Assembly: GCA_902765305.1 (NCBI GenBank)
Contig: CACWZI010000006.1
Coordinates: 1-64,000 of the forward strand
Origin: an uncultured Eubacteriales bacterium
Lineage (GTDB): Bacteria; Bacillota; Clostridia; Christensenellales; Aristaeellaceae
Length of the DNA: 64,000 bases
Reading direction: 5' to 3'
Shown one piece after another: positions 6,900 through 14,581 of this stretch (within the stretch, counting starts at the first letter, position 1; every line of letters starts with the position of its first letter). The notes under the pieces are model-generated. The model did no database searches, was not told the origin of the DNA, and was given only the letters and a program-made list of their open reading frames with translations. The position numbers and the translations under genes are program-made.

Positions 6900-7829
6900 A
6901 TGAGCAATTTTTCAAAGGACAACAGACCGGGCGGAACCTATGTGATGGGCGAGAAATCGGTATCCCGTGTAGGATACGGCACCATGCAGCTGCCGAAACT
7001 GAAGGATGAAGCTAAGGCAAGGGCGGTGATCCGCAGAGCCTACGAGCTTGGCTTGAATCATTTTGACACGGCTGATTTTTATGATGACGGGTTCACCAAC
7101 AGATGTCTGGCGGATGAAATTGGCAAGGAGCCGGATGCGGTAATCGTAACCAAAATCGGCGCAAAGCCCGGTAATGGCATTATGCCGATGATACCCGCAC
7201 AGAGGCCGGAGGAACTTAGGCAGCATATAGAGGATAATCTCAGGAGCCTTAAGACGGATCATCTGGGAATCGTCAATTTCCGCAGGATTGCACCGGGAAC
7301 ATTCCCCTTAAAACCGAGCCAGAAGGTGAATTTTGACGACCAGATGGCGGAGCTTATTAAAATGCGTGACGAAGGAATGATTGAGGGGATAGGGCTTTCT
7401 ACGGTCAGCCTGAAAGAACTGCAGAGCGCATTGCCTGCCGGTATCGTCTGTGTCCAGAATCAGTACAATATAACATCGCGCAGCCAGGAAAGCATACTGG
7501 ATCTGTGCAAAAAAGAAGGAATTGCATGGGTGCCATATTTTCCTCTTGGTGGCGGTTTGCCCGGTTCTGCGAAGGTGACAGAAGACGAAACAGTACAGGC
7601 TGTCGCAAAAGAGATGGGGCTCTCCCCAGTTCAGGTGGGACTGGCGTGGATTCTGCAGCACTCCGAAAATGCGCTCATCATTCCGGGGACTACATCGATT
7701 GGTCATCTGGAGCAGAATGTTGCGGTAGGCGATATCCGATTTGATGAAGACACGATGCGGCGCCTTGACAGTGTTCCTCCGGCAAAAGGGATAGGAGCTA
7801 TTATCAATCGCTTCATGACAAGAAAGTGA
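6900..7829 (+). CDS. Aldo/keto reductase family oxidoreductase
   Basis: A 309-aa (beta/alpha)8 NADP-dependent reductase. The early GYGTMQLP strand, catalytic Asp in FDTADFYDDG (about residue 58), Tyr in the same motif and Lys in VIVTKIG (about 88) are present. The fourth tetrad residue, the His of the usual LxxLH strand, is replaced: the segment reads HLGIVNFRRIA. A related subgroup of AKRs with VNLRR-type strands shares this, so activity may be retained with altered chemistry. The end of the barrel binds cofactor phosphate (IIPGTTSIGHLEQN). It begins a three-gene run (reductase, nitroreductase, hydrolase) behind MarR. Confidence 0.85.
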   Translation: MSNFSKDNRPGGTYVMGEKSVSRVGYGTMQLPKLKDEAKARAVIRRAYELGLNHFDTADFYDDGFTNRCLADEIGKEPDAVIVTKIGAKPGNGIMPMIPAQRPEELRQHIEDNLRSLKTDHLGIVNFRRIAPGTFPLKPSQKVNFDDQMAELIKMRDEGMIEGIGLSTVSLKELQSALPAGIVCVQNQYNITSRSQESILDLCKKEGIAWVPYFPLGGGLPGSAKVTEDETVQAVAKEMGLSPVQVGLAWILQHSENALIIPGTTSIGHLEQNVAVGDIRFDEDTMRRLDSVPPAKGIGAIINRFMTRK

Positions 7830-7838
7830 GGGATAGAT

Positions 7839-8492
7839 ATGACATTGCAAGAGGCAATGAAAGCACGCCATATGGTGCGGAAATATACCGATAAAGCGAT
7901 CCCGGCAGATATTGCGGCAAAGCTGAATGAGCGGGTAAAGCAGAACAATGAGCAGTATGATCTTTCCATTAAGCTGATGATCAATGACGGCAGCGCTGTA
8001 CCGGGTGTGATCAAGCTGATCCTTGCCAAAGGCGTGAACAATTTCTTCATCATGGCGGGCCCCAAAGGATCGGATGAGCGCCTTGGATACTGCGGTGCAG
8101 ATCTGATGCTCTACGCTCAGACACTTGGGCTTAACACCTGGTGGGTCGGCGGCACCTATAACCGCAAGGGTGCGGCTGAGAAATCAGAAGGAGCAACTCC
8201 GGTTGGTATTATAGCCGTGGGTTACGGACAGACGCAGGGTGTACCGCATAAAACGAAAACGGCAGATGCGGTCAGTTCCTATGTTGGCGATGTTCCTGAC
8301 TGGTTCAAAGAAGGCGTGGATGCCGCACTTCTTGCCCCGACGGCACTGGCAAAGCAGGCATTCATCTTGAAAGGTGAAGGCGGTACCGTGCATATCGACT
8401 GTGACAACGGAATCTTCAGCGGTGTGGATACCGGCCTTGTGAAATATCACTTTGAACTGGGTGCAGGAAAAGAAAATTTCAAGTGGGTATAA
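7839..8492 (+). CDS. Nitroreductase-family FMN oxidoreductase
   Basis: 217 aa, starting 9 bp after the reductase; its ribosome-binding site overlaps the upstream stop. The N-terminus MTLQEAMKARHMVRKYTDKAIP holds the Arg/Ser-type FMN-phosphate contact of the family. GYCGADLMLYAQTLGLNTWW is the conserved central helix and VGIIAVGYGQTQG the C-terminal FMN loop. It resembles the TM1586-like branch of two tandem half-domains. It probably reduces quinone-like or nitro compounds with NAD(P)H, consistent with a MarR-controlled xenobiotic or redox response. Confidence 0.85.
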   Translation: MTLQEAMKARHMVRKYTDKAIPADIAAKLNERVKQNNEQYDLSIKLMINDGSAVPGVIKLILAKGVNNFFIMAGPKGSDERLGYCGADLMLYAQTLGLNTWWVGGTYNRKGAAEKSEGATPVGIIAVGYGQTQGVPHKTKTADAVSSYVGDVPDWFKEGVDAALLAPTALAKQAFILKGEGGTVHIDCDNGIFSGVDTGLVKYHFELGAGKENFKWV

Positions 8493-8528
8493 GCTTTGAC
8501 AAGTCAACATGTGACAGGAGGCAACGCT

Positions 8529-9746
8529 ATGAGTATTTTAAAGAAAAACAACGGACCGATGTCTAAGGGACCGAGTATTCAGTCCATTTCGGGAGATCAC
8601 TGGTCGTCCCTGAAATTTACCGATGGAATCATGACGGATGCAATTATGAAGCATGTTATGGGACTTTGCTATCTTGGTATGGCGGATGCAGGTGAGGCTC
8701 TTGAGGCACTGAGTCGATTGAATGATAAAGAACCTGATTCCTGGGGCAAAACCTGGGCAGGGATTGCGGGTAATCTTGAAAAACGGGCAAAGAAGTCGGA
8801 AGAGGGTGGAAAGCAGGTCAGTGCTTCTACGGCATATCTGCGTGCATCAACCTACTACAGGGTAGCGACGATGTATCTGGATGATGTATATGAGCCGGAG
8901 ATGACGGAATATACAAAAGAGAGTTTTGCATGTTATGAGAAATATCTTGCGTTGTCCGGATATCCGGGAGAGTATATCGAAATTCCTTATGAGAACTCTT
9001 ACCTGCCCGGGCATTTCTACAGATCGCCGATCGCTTCTGAAAAAGCGCCGCTGCTGATACTGACTCCCGGCAGGGATACCTGGGCAGAGGATACCAGATG
9101 GATGTTTGACGCAGCATTAAAACGTGGGATCCACTGCCTGACCTATGATGGGCCGGGACAGGGATATGCTCTCAGGCTGCAGGATATGAAGTTCCGCCCG
9201 GACTGGGAAAACGTCATGGGACCTGTGATTGATTATGCAGAAAAAATGGATGGAGTAGATACAGACAGGATCGCATGTATGGGATTTTCTTTTGGCGGTT
9301 TCCTTATGCCGAGAGTTGCAGCTTATGACAAGAGAATCAAACTGATCATTGCCGATCCCGGAAACATCAGCTGGGGTAAGGGAATCGGAGAGAGGCTTTC
9401 CATGATCTTAAAGATGCCCAAAGCGATGCGTCCGAAATTCATGCAGGTGATGCTGGAGGATTATGCCTGGTAGCACGGGGTGAAGGAGGAGCAGATTGTA
9501 GAGGAGTTAAAGAAATACGACAACACCCCGATTCTTGATAAGGTGGAATGCGAGGTTCTGGTGCTTGACGGAACAGCTGAAATGACCTATGGTGCGGCGA
9601 AAGAACTTTATGATGCGCTCCCCAATGTGAAAGCGAAGGATTATATTCTTTTTGATGATGACAGCACAGCACAGTGCCACACACAGATGGGAGGTTACGC
9701 AACCGGAGCGGAGATTCTTATGGACTGGATTGAGGATCATATTTAA
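8529..9746 (+). pseudogene. Alpha/beta hydrolase interrupted by one in-frame TAG
   Basis: The ATG at 8529 has GACAGGAGG in front. The frame runs 314 codons to TAG (9471-9473) and resumes in the same frame to TAA at 9744-9746, 405 codons in all. The first part has helices, then an FrsA-like core with oxyanion strand LLILTPGRDTW and nucleophile elbow GFSFGG (about residue 254). The acid (VLVLDGTAEMT) and the catalytic His (AQCHTQMGG) are both after the stop. Without readthrough the protein lacks two of the triad residues. A GTG at 9480 with AAGGAGG just before position 9490 is unlikely to rescue it. Only one base separates TAG from a sense codon, so this is a recent mutation, a sequencing error or true readthrough. 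Confidence 0.75.
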
Positions 9747-9840
9747 CTCAGTCGGAGAAATCCCCCACCTCTAAGCGTTAGCGTAGGTGGGGGTTATGAC
9801 AAACTATACTCAGTTGGGGTACAAGCTCCGACTGAGTTAA
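9743..9840. mobile_element. Orphan nested palindrome, IS200/IS605-end-like
   Basis: TTAACTCAGTCGGAG (9743-9757) pairs perfectly with CTCCGACTGAGTTAA (9826-9840), 15 bp. Inside it CCCCCACCT (9762-9770) pairs with AGGTGGGGG (9785-9793) around a 14-nt loop. The outer arm overlaps the stop codon of the hydrolase. The shape (subterminal hairpins without a transposase gene) resembles palindrome-associated remnants of IS200/IS605 elements or the right-end segment that doubles as TnpB guide RNA. No tnpA or tnpB is near. Confidence 0.5.
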
Positions 9841-9908
9841 ACGCTCCGCGAGGATGCGCACGGATTCGGATAGGAATTTGTCTGCTGAAGCAGACCCGAA
9901 TCCGGCGC

Positions 9909-9932
9909 TCAAGACTCGCGAGCGAGTCTTGA
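9909..9932 (+). promoter_or_regulatory. Hairpin abutting the ribosome-binding site of the sirtuin fragment
   Basis: TCAAGACTCGC (9909-9919) and GCGAGTCTTGA (9922-9932) form an 11-bp stem. The first bases of the AAGGAGG ribosome-binding site are in the 3' arm, 15 bp before the ATG at 9949. If formed in mRNA the stem could lower translation. It could also be one more hairpin of the preceding palindrome element. Confidence 0.45.
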
Positions 9933-9948
9933 AGGAGGCAGTAAGCCT

Positions 9949-10473
9949 ATGGATGAACAGATCAGACAATTACAGCAGATGATCGATGAGAGCCATTTCA
10001 CATTGGTCATTACCGGAGCGGGTATTTCCGTTGCATCCGGTATTCCCAGCATGCACGGTTTGAATCTGGCGGAGACACTGCAGTTTGCCTCCACATCCGT
10101 GCTGAAGCTGGCGCCGGAGCACTACTACAGGGTTGCCAGGCATTCCTTCCTGGATGCCATATTCGAAAGCGGTCCCAGTCTGTCGCATAAGAAGCTGGCG
10201 GAGCTGGAGGAAAAAGGTAAGGTACAGGGAATCATCACGACAAATCTGGATAACCTGCACAGCCTTGCCGGTTCAAAAAACGTGGCGGAGATACAGGGGA
10301 GCTTTGCGGTCAACGCCTGTCTGAAATGCGGAAAGCGGAACTACGACGTGAATATCTGGAATCAGGGGAAAGCCCCGAGATGCGAATGCGGAGGGCTCTA
10401 TGCCTGCTGGCCGGTCTATGCTCATGTCGGCCTTTATAATGATGATGTCCCAAAAGCGCAGGAATCGAGATGA
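9949..10473 (+). pseudogene. Sir2-family (sirtuin) N-terminal fragment
   Basis: 174 aa of a roughly 250-aa NAD-dependent protein deacylase fold. Seen are GAGISVASGIPSMHG (NAD-binding GAG motif), TTNLDNLHSLAG, and the zinc-ribbon cysteines in CLKCGKRN and RCECGG. The catalytic His normally found in ELHGS is Gln here (EIQGSF). The frame ends abruptly (KAQESR, stop) where the second half of the Rossmann domain should continue. The stop is produced by an out-of-frame junction with the flavoprotein gene that begins at about 10461. Confidence 0.75.
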
Positions 10474-10994
10474 TTGCTCCCTCCCATGGCGCGATCTGGC
10501 GCGAGAACCCCTTGCAGATCGTTGAAAAGTACGCTGCATGGGCAGCGGCCTACCAGGAGGATCAGGTCACCATCGCCTATGATACCATGTGGGAAGGCAC
10601 GACGAAGATTGCTCACAGGATTGCGGAAGAGATTCATCGCCAGAGCCCGGATACCGTGGTGAAGGTGTTCAACATCGCCAAGGCGGACAAGAACGAGATC
10701 ATGACCGAGGTGTTCAAGTCCCGCGCCATCGCCGTGGGTTCCCCGACAGTCAGCAACAGCTACCTGTCCTCCGTGGCCGGATGGCTGGAATTTCTGAAGC
10801 AGCTCAAGTTCAAGAATAAGAAAGCCGCTGCGTTCGGCTGCTACGGATGGAGCGGCGAAAGCGTGAAGCTTCTGCAAGCAAAGCTGGCGGAAGCGGGCTT
10901 TGAGGTCATTGAGGAGAACGTGCGCAGCATGTGGAACCCTGAAGAAAGTGATTTCGAGGGTATTCCGGCTCTGGTAAAATCTCTGATCGGCTAA
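10461..10994 (+). pseudogene. A-type flavoprotein (FprA/flavorubredoxin) C-terminal half
   Basis: Reading from GGA-ATC-GAG-ATG, the product begins IEMIAPSHGAIWRENPLQIV, the end of the beta-lactamase-like diiron domain including its last His ligand. A full flavodoxin domain follows: FMN phosphate loop YDTMWEGTTKIA, GSPTVSNSYL, FGCYGWSGESVKLL. Intact proteins have about 250 further N-terminal residues with the other iron ligands, all missing here, so O2/NO reduction is impossible. An ATG at 10470 might still start a bare flavodoxin of 174 aa. The junction to the sirtuin fragment lies at 10459-10470. Confidence 0.8.
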
Positions 10995-11001
10995 ATGGAA
11001 T

Positions 11002-11048
11002 GGACAACCACACCCGGCATCGTGCCAGGATCGTGGTTGTCCGTTTTA
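11002..11048 (+). terminator. Rho-independent terminator after the flavoprotein fragment
   Basis: GGACAACCAC (11002-11011) pairs with GTGGTTGTCC (11033-11042) and is followed by GTTTTA. It lies just after the flavoprotein stop. Confidence 0.7.
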
Positions 11049-11172
11049 CTTGGTGCGGTATCCGTCCTGATCCAGCGTCAGCATCAGCTGGGAATTGCGC
11101 GGGCCGGTCAATACATTGCAAACCTCTTTCACCAAATCTCCGTCATTTTGTCACCAGTCCAAAGCCCTGTCG

Positions 11173-11181
11173 TGATATAAT
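11173..11181 (+). promoter_or_regulatory. Extended -10 promoter of the small XRE gene
   Basis: TGATATAAT is an extended -10 box (TGn plus perfect TATAAT at 11176-11181). No good -35 hexamer lies at 16-18 bp. It stands 33 bp before the ATG at 11214. Confidence 0.5.
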
Positions 11182-11213
11182 GGTAGTCACCATTTTCAAG
11201 GGGAGGCGCCGGT

Positions 11214-11426
11214 ATGATTTCATATTTCCGTTTATGGCGACTCCTTGAACGGCGTGGGTACTCCAGAAAGGATATCACCTGGCTGGCTGGAATCAGCGAC
11301 AGCACCTATAGAAAACTGCTGAACAGCGACTCTGTTCGCATGGATGTTCTTGAGAGAATCTGTAAGGCGTTAAACGTGGATATCGGCGACATTTGCAGTT
11401 TCAGACACTACAATCCAAATGTATAA
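11214..11426 (+). CDS. Small XRE/Cro-type DNA-binding protein, 70 aa
   Basis: ATG with AAGGGGAGG in front. Nearly the whole protein is one helix-turn-helix: FRLWRLLERRGYSRKDITWL, then AGISDSTYRKLLNSDSVRMD and VLERICKALNVDIGDICSF. This matches the compact HTH_26 family of Bacillota, which act as local repressors or as phage/element regulators. It is the last gene before the core rpsI-rplM operon and is probably part of the accessory island. Its targets are unknown. Confidence 0.8.
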   Translation: MISYFRLWRLLERRGYSRKDITWLAGISDSTYRKLLNSDSVRMDVLERICKALNVDIGDICSFRHYNPNV

Positions 11427-11485
11427 CCTGGTTTATAAATATTCATATTATTTCAAATTCAGACAAATGAACCGCCTGCTCTGAT

Positions 11486-11605
11486 GGGTTTATTCGTAGG
11501 AGCCTAAGAACTGTCTCTATACAGCTTCTTTGGCTCCTTCGCTTAACCCTTCAATAAACCCTTTTGGTCCAATAAGCCCATTTTTAACCCCTATAAAATG
11601 GGTTA
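11486..11605. repeat. Cluster of imperfect hairpins at the island edge
   Basis: GGGTTTATT (11486-11494) is inverted at 11553-11561. Inside, GGAGCC (11499-11504) pairs with GGCTCC (11532-11537), and the AAGAA/TTCTT and CTGT/ACAG bases between continue the stem. Next, CCCATTTT (11577-11584) pairs with AAAATGGG (11595-11602), overlapping an alternative TAACCC/GGGTTA stem. No coding frame is visible in 11427-11650. It may be a small MITE-like remnant or the recombination region of the island. Confidence 0.4.
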
Positions 11606-11639
11606 AACGAGGTCAAATCAAGACAAATCCAGACAGCGC

Positions 11640-11684
11640 CAAAAATGAGAAAAACCCCGAAAACCGTTGCGGCATCGGGGTTTT
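11640..11684 (-). terminator. Terminator of the rplM-rpsI operon
   Basis: On the minus strand AAAACCCCGA (arm 11675-11684) and its complement (11651-11660) form a GC-rich stem followed by GGTTTTTCTCATTTTT. It starts 10 bp after the rpsI stop. Confidence 0.8.
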
Positions 11685-11693
11685 GGGGCTTCT

Positions 11694-12086
11694 TTAGCGC
11701 TTGGAGAACTGGGGCGCGCGACGGGCAGCCTTCAGGCCGTACTTCTTGCGCTCCTTCATGCGCGGGTCACGGGTCAGGTAGCCGGCCTTCTTGATGGCGG
11801 GCTTCAGATCCGCGTCAGCCTTGACCAACGCGCGGGCGATGCCGTGACGGATCGCGCCGGCCTGGCCGGTGAAGCCACCACCCTTGCAGTTGACGACCAC
11901 GTCAAACTTGCCAAGGGTCTCGGTGAGCACCAGGGGCTGGCGCACCACGGTCTTCAGGGTCTCATAGCCGAAATACTCTTCCAGATTGCGCTTGTTGACG
12001 GTGATGTTGCCCTCACCGGGGATCAGACGAACGCGGGCGATCGCCTTTTTCCTTCTGCCGACAGCATGGAAACAAACATTACTCAT
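11694..12086 (-). CDS. rpsI: 30S ribosomal protein S9
   Basis: 130 aa, full length for S9. Signature [20 protein letters not shown] near the N-terminus, [19 protein letters not shown] in the middle and the invariant basic tail [17 protein letters not shown], whose last residues reach the decoding P site. It follows rplM by 19 bp with a GGAGGA ribosome-binding site, the conserved bacterial order. Confidence 0.98.
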   Translation of the reverse strand: MSNVCFHAVGRRKKAIARVRLIPGEGNITVNKRNLEEYFGYETLKTVVRQPLVLTETLGKFDVVVNCKGGGFTGQAGAIRHGIARALVKADADLKPAIKKAGYLTRDPRMKERKKYGLKAARRAPQFSKR

Positions 12087-12105
12087 TTCTTCGTCCTCCT
12101 CCCTA

Positions 12106-12534
12106 TTACAGCTTCAGCGCTTCGGGCTTCTGGGCCTGCTGGTTGTGCTCGGGGCCGCCGTACACAAACAGCTTCTTGGCCATCGCATAACCCAAGGGGC
12201 CCTTGGGCAGCATGCGGCGAACCGCCTCGCGGAAGGCGAACTCGCTCTTGTTGGCCATCAGCTTGCGGTAGGAAACCTCCTTCAATCCGCCCGGATAGCC
12301 GGTATGATAGCGATAAACCTTGTCGTCCAGCTTCTTGCCGGTCAGCACCAGCTTATCGGTATTCACAACGATGATATAGTCGCCACAATCACAGTGAGGC
12401 GTGAAGGTGGGCTTGTGCTTGCCGCGCAGCATGGCGGCAACCTGGGATGCCAAACGGCCCAGAACCATGCCCTCAGCGTCGATCACGTACCACTTGCGCT
12501 CGACGTTCTGGGGATTCGCCATAAAAGTACTCAC
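12106..12534 (-). CDS. rplM: 50S ribosomal protein L13
   Basis: 142 aa with the full L13 pattern: [59 protein letters not shown] and [20 protein letters not shown]. The start is GTG at 12534 with TTTGGAGGG eight bases upstream; the ATG four codons in would remove the conserved STFM start. First gene of the two-gene ribosomal operon. Confidence 0.98.
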   Translation of the reverse strand: MSTFMANPQNVERKWYVIDAEGMVLGRLASQVAAMLRGKHKPTFTPHCDCGDYIIVVNTDKLVLTGKKLDDKVYRYHTGYPGGLKEVSYRKLMANKSEFAFREAVRRMLPKGPLGYAMAKKLFVYGGPEHNQQAQKPEALKL

Positions 12535-12725
12535 GAGTGTTTCCCTCCAAATTTTGATCGCCGGTATTGGCCGGCCGCGAGAGAGCCAGGGGCGCCCTCG
12601 CCTATCCTAAAGCTCTTTGCACGGTTTGCAAAGGTGTGGTCAGTACCTTCGCGCATGTCATGGCCCGGGGCTAATGAGCGTATTGACACAAGTTGTATTA
12701 TATCCAATTCCATTCCCTGAGTCAA
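12535..12725 (-). promoter_or_regulatory. Promoter and long leader of rplM (candidate L13 leader)
   Basis: On the minus strand TTGACT (12720-12725), a 17-bp spacer and TATAAT (12697-12702) place the transcription start near 12690. That leaves about 155 nt of leader before the rplM GTG. The leader is GC-rich and can pair with itself (for example CCTTTGCAAA with TTTGCA-type segments and GGCCGGCC). Low-GC Gram-positives use an L13-leader structure for autoregulation by the ribosomal protein; the position and length fit, but I could not verify the fold. Confidence 0.55.
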
Positions 12726-12813
12726 CGGTTTTATGGCGTTAATTTGAACATTTAACATCAGCTTCCGGCGAAGATAAAATATCGGGATAGCGTGCGCTTT
12801 CACAACCTTCGTG

Positions 12814-12842
12814 TTGTCAAAAGGTTTGCGATATGATACAAT
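12814..12842 (+). promoter_or_regulatory. Promoter of the hydrolase / RNA methyltransferase pair
   Basis: TTGTCA (12814-12819), a 17-bp spacer and TACAAT (12837-12842) lie 40 bp before the ATG at 12883. Confidence 0.6.
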
Positions 12843-12882
12843 ATATGCAGCGATTTACAGAAGGAAAGCGGCTCGGAGGTGT

Positions 12883-13704
12883 ATGCTGTTGACGGAGGAG
12901 AGCCTTTACCTGTCCTTTTCCGGCATCCGAGTCCATTTTCGCGTCGTCCGACCGGATACGCCCATCCGAAGCCGCATACTGCTGTTGACTTCACCGATGA
13001 TCTGCGCCTTCCACTGGCGCAAGCTGCTGCCTGAGCTGTCAGAGCTGGGCAGCCTTGCCGTATTGGTCGACCTGCCCGGCTTCGGTCATAGCGATCCTAA
13101 CGCTCCCCAGGATGTCGATACCCGTGCCAGCATGATCTGGGGGGTATTGGACGAAGTGGACCGGAGCATGGGCGCGCCGCTGTCCCTGTGGCACCTGGCC
13201 GGCCACGGCAGCGCCTGCGGCACCGTATTGTGCATGGGCGCGCAGTATCCCGACAGCGTCAAATCGCAGATCCACATCGCGCCGGTATTCTCCGTGGAAA
13301 AGGCCTTCCGAAAGGCAGAGAACCGGGAGCGCTTCTATGCGGACAAAATTCTGCGACCGGGAAGCTTCAGACGCCTGATCGAAAGCTGGGCAGGTTATCC
13401 CATGGACGATTACATCGTGGATCGAATGCGGGCCCCTCTGCTGCGGCCCGGCATGCGAAGGACCTTCGATCACATGCTGGGCTGTGCCCTCGCCCCGCCC
13501 CGCGAAGCTCTGGGCTTTTGTCCCGCGATGGCGCTGCTCGGCGGACGGGACCCACTGATGGATGAAACACGGCTGACACAGGTCCAAACGCTGCTGGGCG
13601 GCGCGGAAACCCATCGCCTTCCCTCCGCCGGACACTTTCCGATGGAAACCCACAGCAAGGCCCTTCGCGATTACCTGAGAGGGTGGCTGCGATACAACGA
13701 TTAG
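12883..13704 (+). CDS. Alpha/beta-fold hydrolase
   Basis: 273 aa; the ATG at 12883 follows CGGAGGTGT and the promoter. The core strands are visible: IRSRILLLTSPMICAFHWRK (oxyanion region), LAVLVDLPGFGHSDPNAPQD, and a nucleophile-elbow region reading LAGHGSACGTVLCMGAQYP. The usual GxSxG appears as GHGSA, with Ser one position late, so the catalytic residue is uncertain. A C-terminal Asp (GGRDPLMDETR) and His (PSAGHFPMETH) are in the expected places. Substrate unknown. The next gene starts 17 bp after its stop. Confidence 0.75.
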   Translation: MLLTEESLYLSFSGIRVHFRVVRPDTPIRSRILLLTSPMICAFHWRKLLPELSELGSLAVLVDLPGFGHSDPNAPQDVDTRASMIWGVLDEVDRSMGAPLSLWHLAGHGSACGTVLCMGAQYPDSVKSQIHIAPVFSVEKAFRKAENRERFYADKILRPGSFRRLIESWAGYPMDDYIVDRMRAPLLRPGMRRTFDHMLGCALAPPREALGFCPAMALLGGRDPLMDETRLTQVQTLLGGAETHRLPSAGHFPMETHSKALRDYLRGWLRYND

Positions 13705-13721
13705 ATTGGAAGGTATGCCCT

Positions 13722-14447
13722 ATGCCAAAGCTTGAACCCTATTCCCGCAAGCTGGATTACAGCTACCAGTTGGGCGTGTTTCCGGCGCTGATGCTGCTGG
13801 AAGCGAAACCCGATTGCGCGTCTCGGCTGCTGCTCAATTCCCAGGGGCTTGAAAACGAGGGCGTCGTCAAGCTGCGCGAACGCTGCGCGGCGCTGGGCGT
13901 GCGCGAGGAGTTGGCCGACCGGGTGCTGCGACGTGAATCGAAGAAGGACAACTGCTTTGCCGGACTGGTATTCAAAAAGTACGAATCCGACCTCTCTGAT
14001 TCAGATAACCATGCCGTGCTGTGCCAGATCACAGACAATGGCAACGCGGGCACGGCCATGCGCTCCTTACTGGGCTTCGGCATCCGGGATGTCGCCTTCG
14101 TGCGCCCCTGTGTCGACGTATTCGATCCCCACGTTTTGCGCGCTTCCATGGGCGCTTTTTTCAAGCTGCGCGTCAGGACCTATGACAGCTTTGACGACTA
14201 TCGCGCCGATTTCCCGGGCAGGCCGCTCTATCCCTTCATGCTGAACGGCGCCCGGCCGCTCGATTCGGTGGCTTCCGGTGCCCAGCCGCCCTTCTCGCTG
14301 GTGTTCGGTAACGAGCAGACCGGCCTGCCGCCAGCTTTCGCTGAATTGGGTCAGAGCGTGCTGATTCCACAGAGCGATGAGATCGATTCTTTGAATCTCG
14401 CTGTAGCGGTTTCGGTGGGGGCATACGTTTTTACAAGGCCAAGGTGA
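13722..14447 (+). CDS. TrmH/SpoU-family RNA 2'-O-methyltransferase
   Basis: 241 aa with all three SPOUT motifs in the C-terminal 150 residues: NGNAGTAMRSLLGFGIRDVA (motif 1, with the Arg), LVFGNEQTGLP (motif 2) and IPQSDEIDSLNLAVAVSVGA (motif 3, SAM knot). The N-terminal 85 residues form a separate domain of unknown specificity. The start MPKLEP is 8 bases after GGAAGG. It would methylate ribose of rRNA or tRNA; the exact site is not predictable. Confidence 0.85.
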   Translation: MPKLEPYSRKLDYSYQLGVFPALMLLEAKPDCASRLLLNSQGLENEGVVKLRERCAALGVREELADRVLRRESKKDNCFAGLVFKKYESDLSDSDNHAVLCQITDNGNAGTAMRSLLGFGIRDVAFVRPCVDVFDPHVLRASMGAFFKLRVRTYDSFDDYRADFPGRPLYPFMLNGARPLDSVASGAQPPFSLVFGNEQTGLPPAFAELGQSVLIPQSDEIDSLNLAVAVSVGAYVFTRPR

Positions 14448-14456
14448 TTTCAAGGC

Positions 14457-14568
14457 GCCACCGCTGCACTCCAAAAACCCGACCACGTGCGCGATCTTCT
14501 ACTTTATGATGTGGCGGCAGATTGCCGCCGCTACCTCCAAAATCCCAACCACGTGCGCGATCTTCTAC
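14457..14568. repeat. Tandem 45-bp repeat with REP-like palindrome
   Basis: A segment at 14457-14502 recurs at 14524-14568 with few changes; the shared 3' part ends in CCACGTGCGCGATCTTCTAC. Between and inside the copies, GTGGCGGC and GCCGCCGCTAC (14512-14534) form a palindrome. The same GTGGCGGC...GCCGCCGCTAC core appears at 21904-21928, so it belongs to a dispersed repeat family. The second copy ends where the ribosome-binding site of the next gene starts. Confidence 0.65.
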
Positions 14569-14581
14569 GGAGGGTGATATC

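Noticed and set aside
9471..9473. Pyrrolysine codon
   Set aside because: The protein is not a methylamine methyltransferase, no PYLIS-like structure is evident, and many other genes in the window cannot be used to support recoding.
11427..11690. Attachment-site direct repeat of an integrase-type island
   Set aside because: No integrase gene and no matching direct repeat were found within the window; the other edge lies outside.
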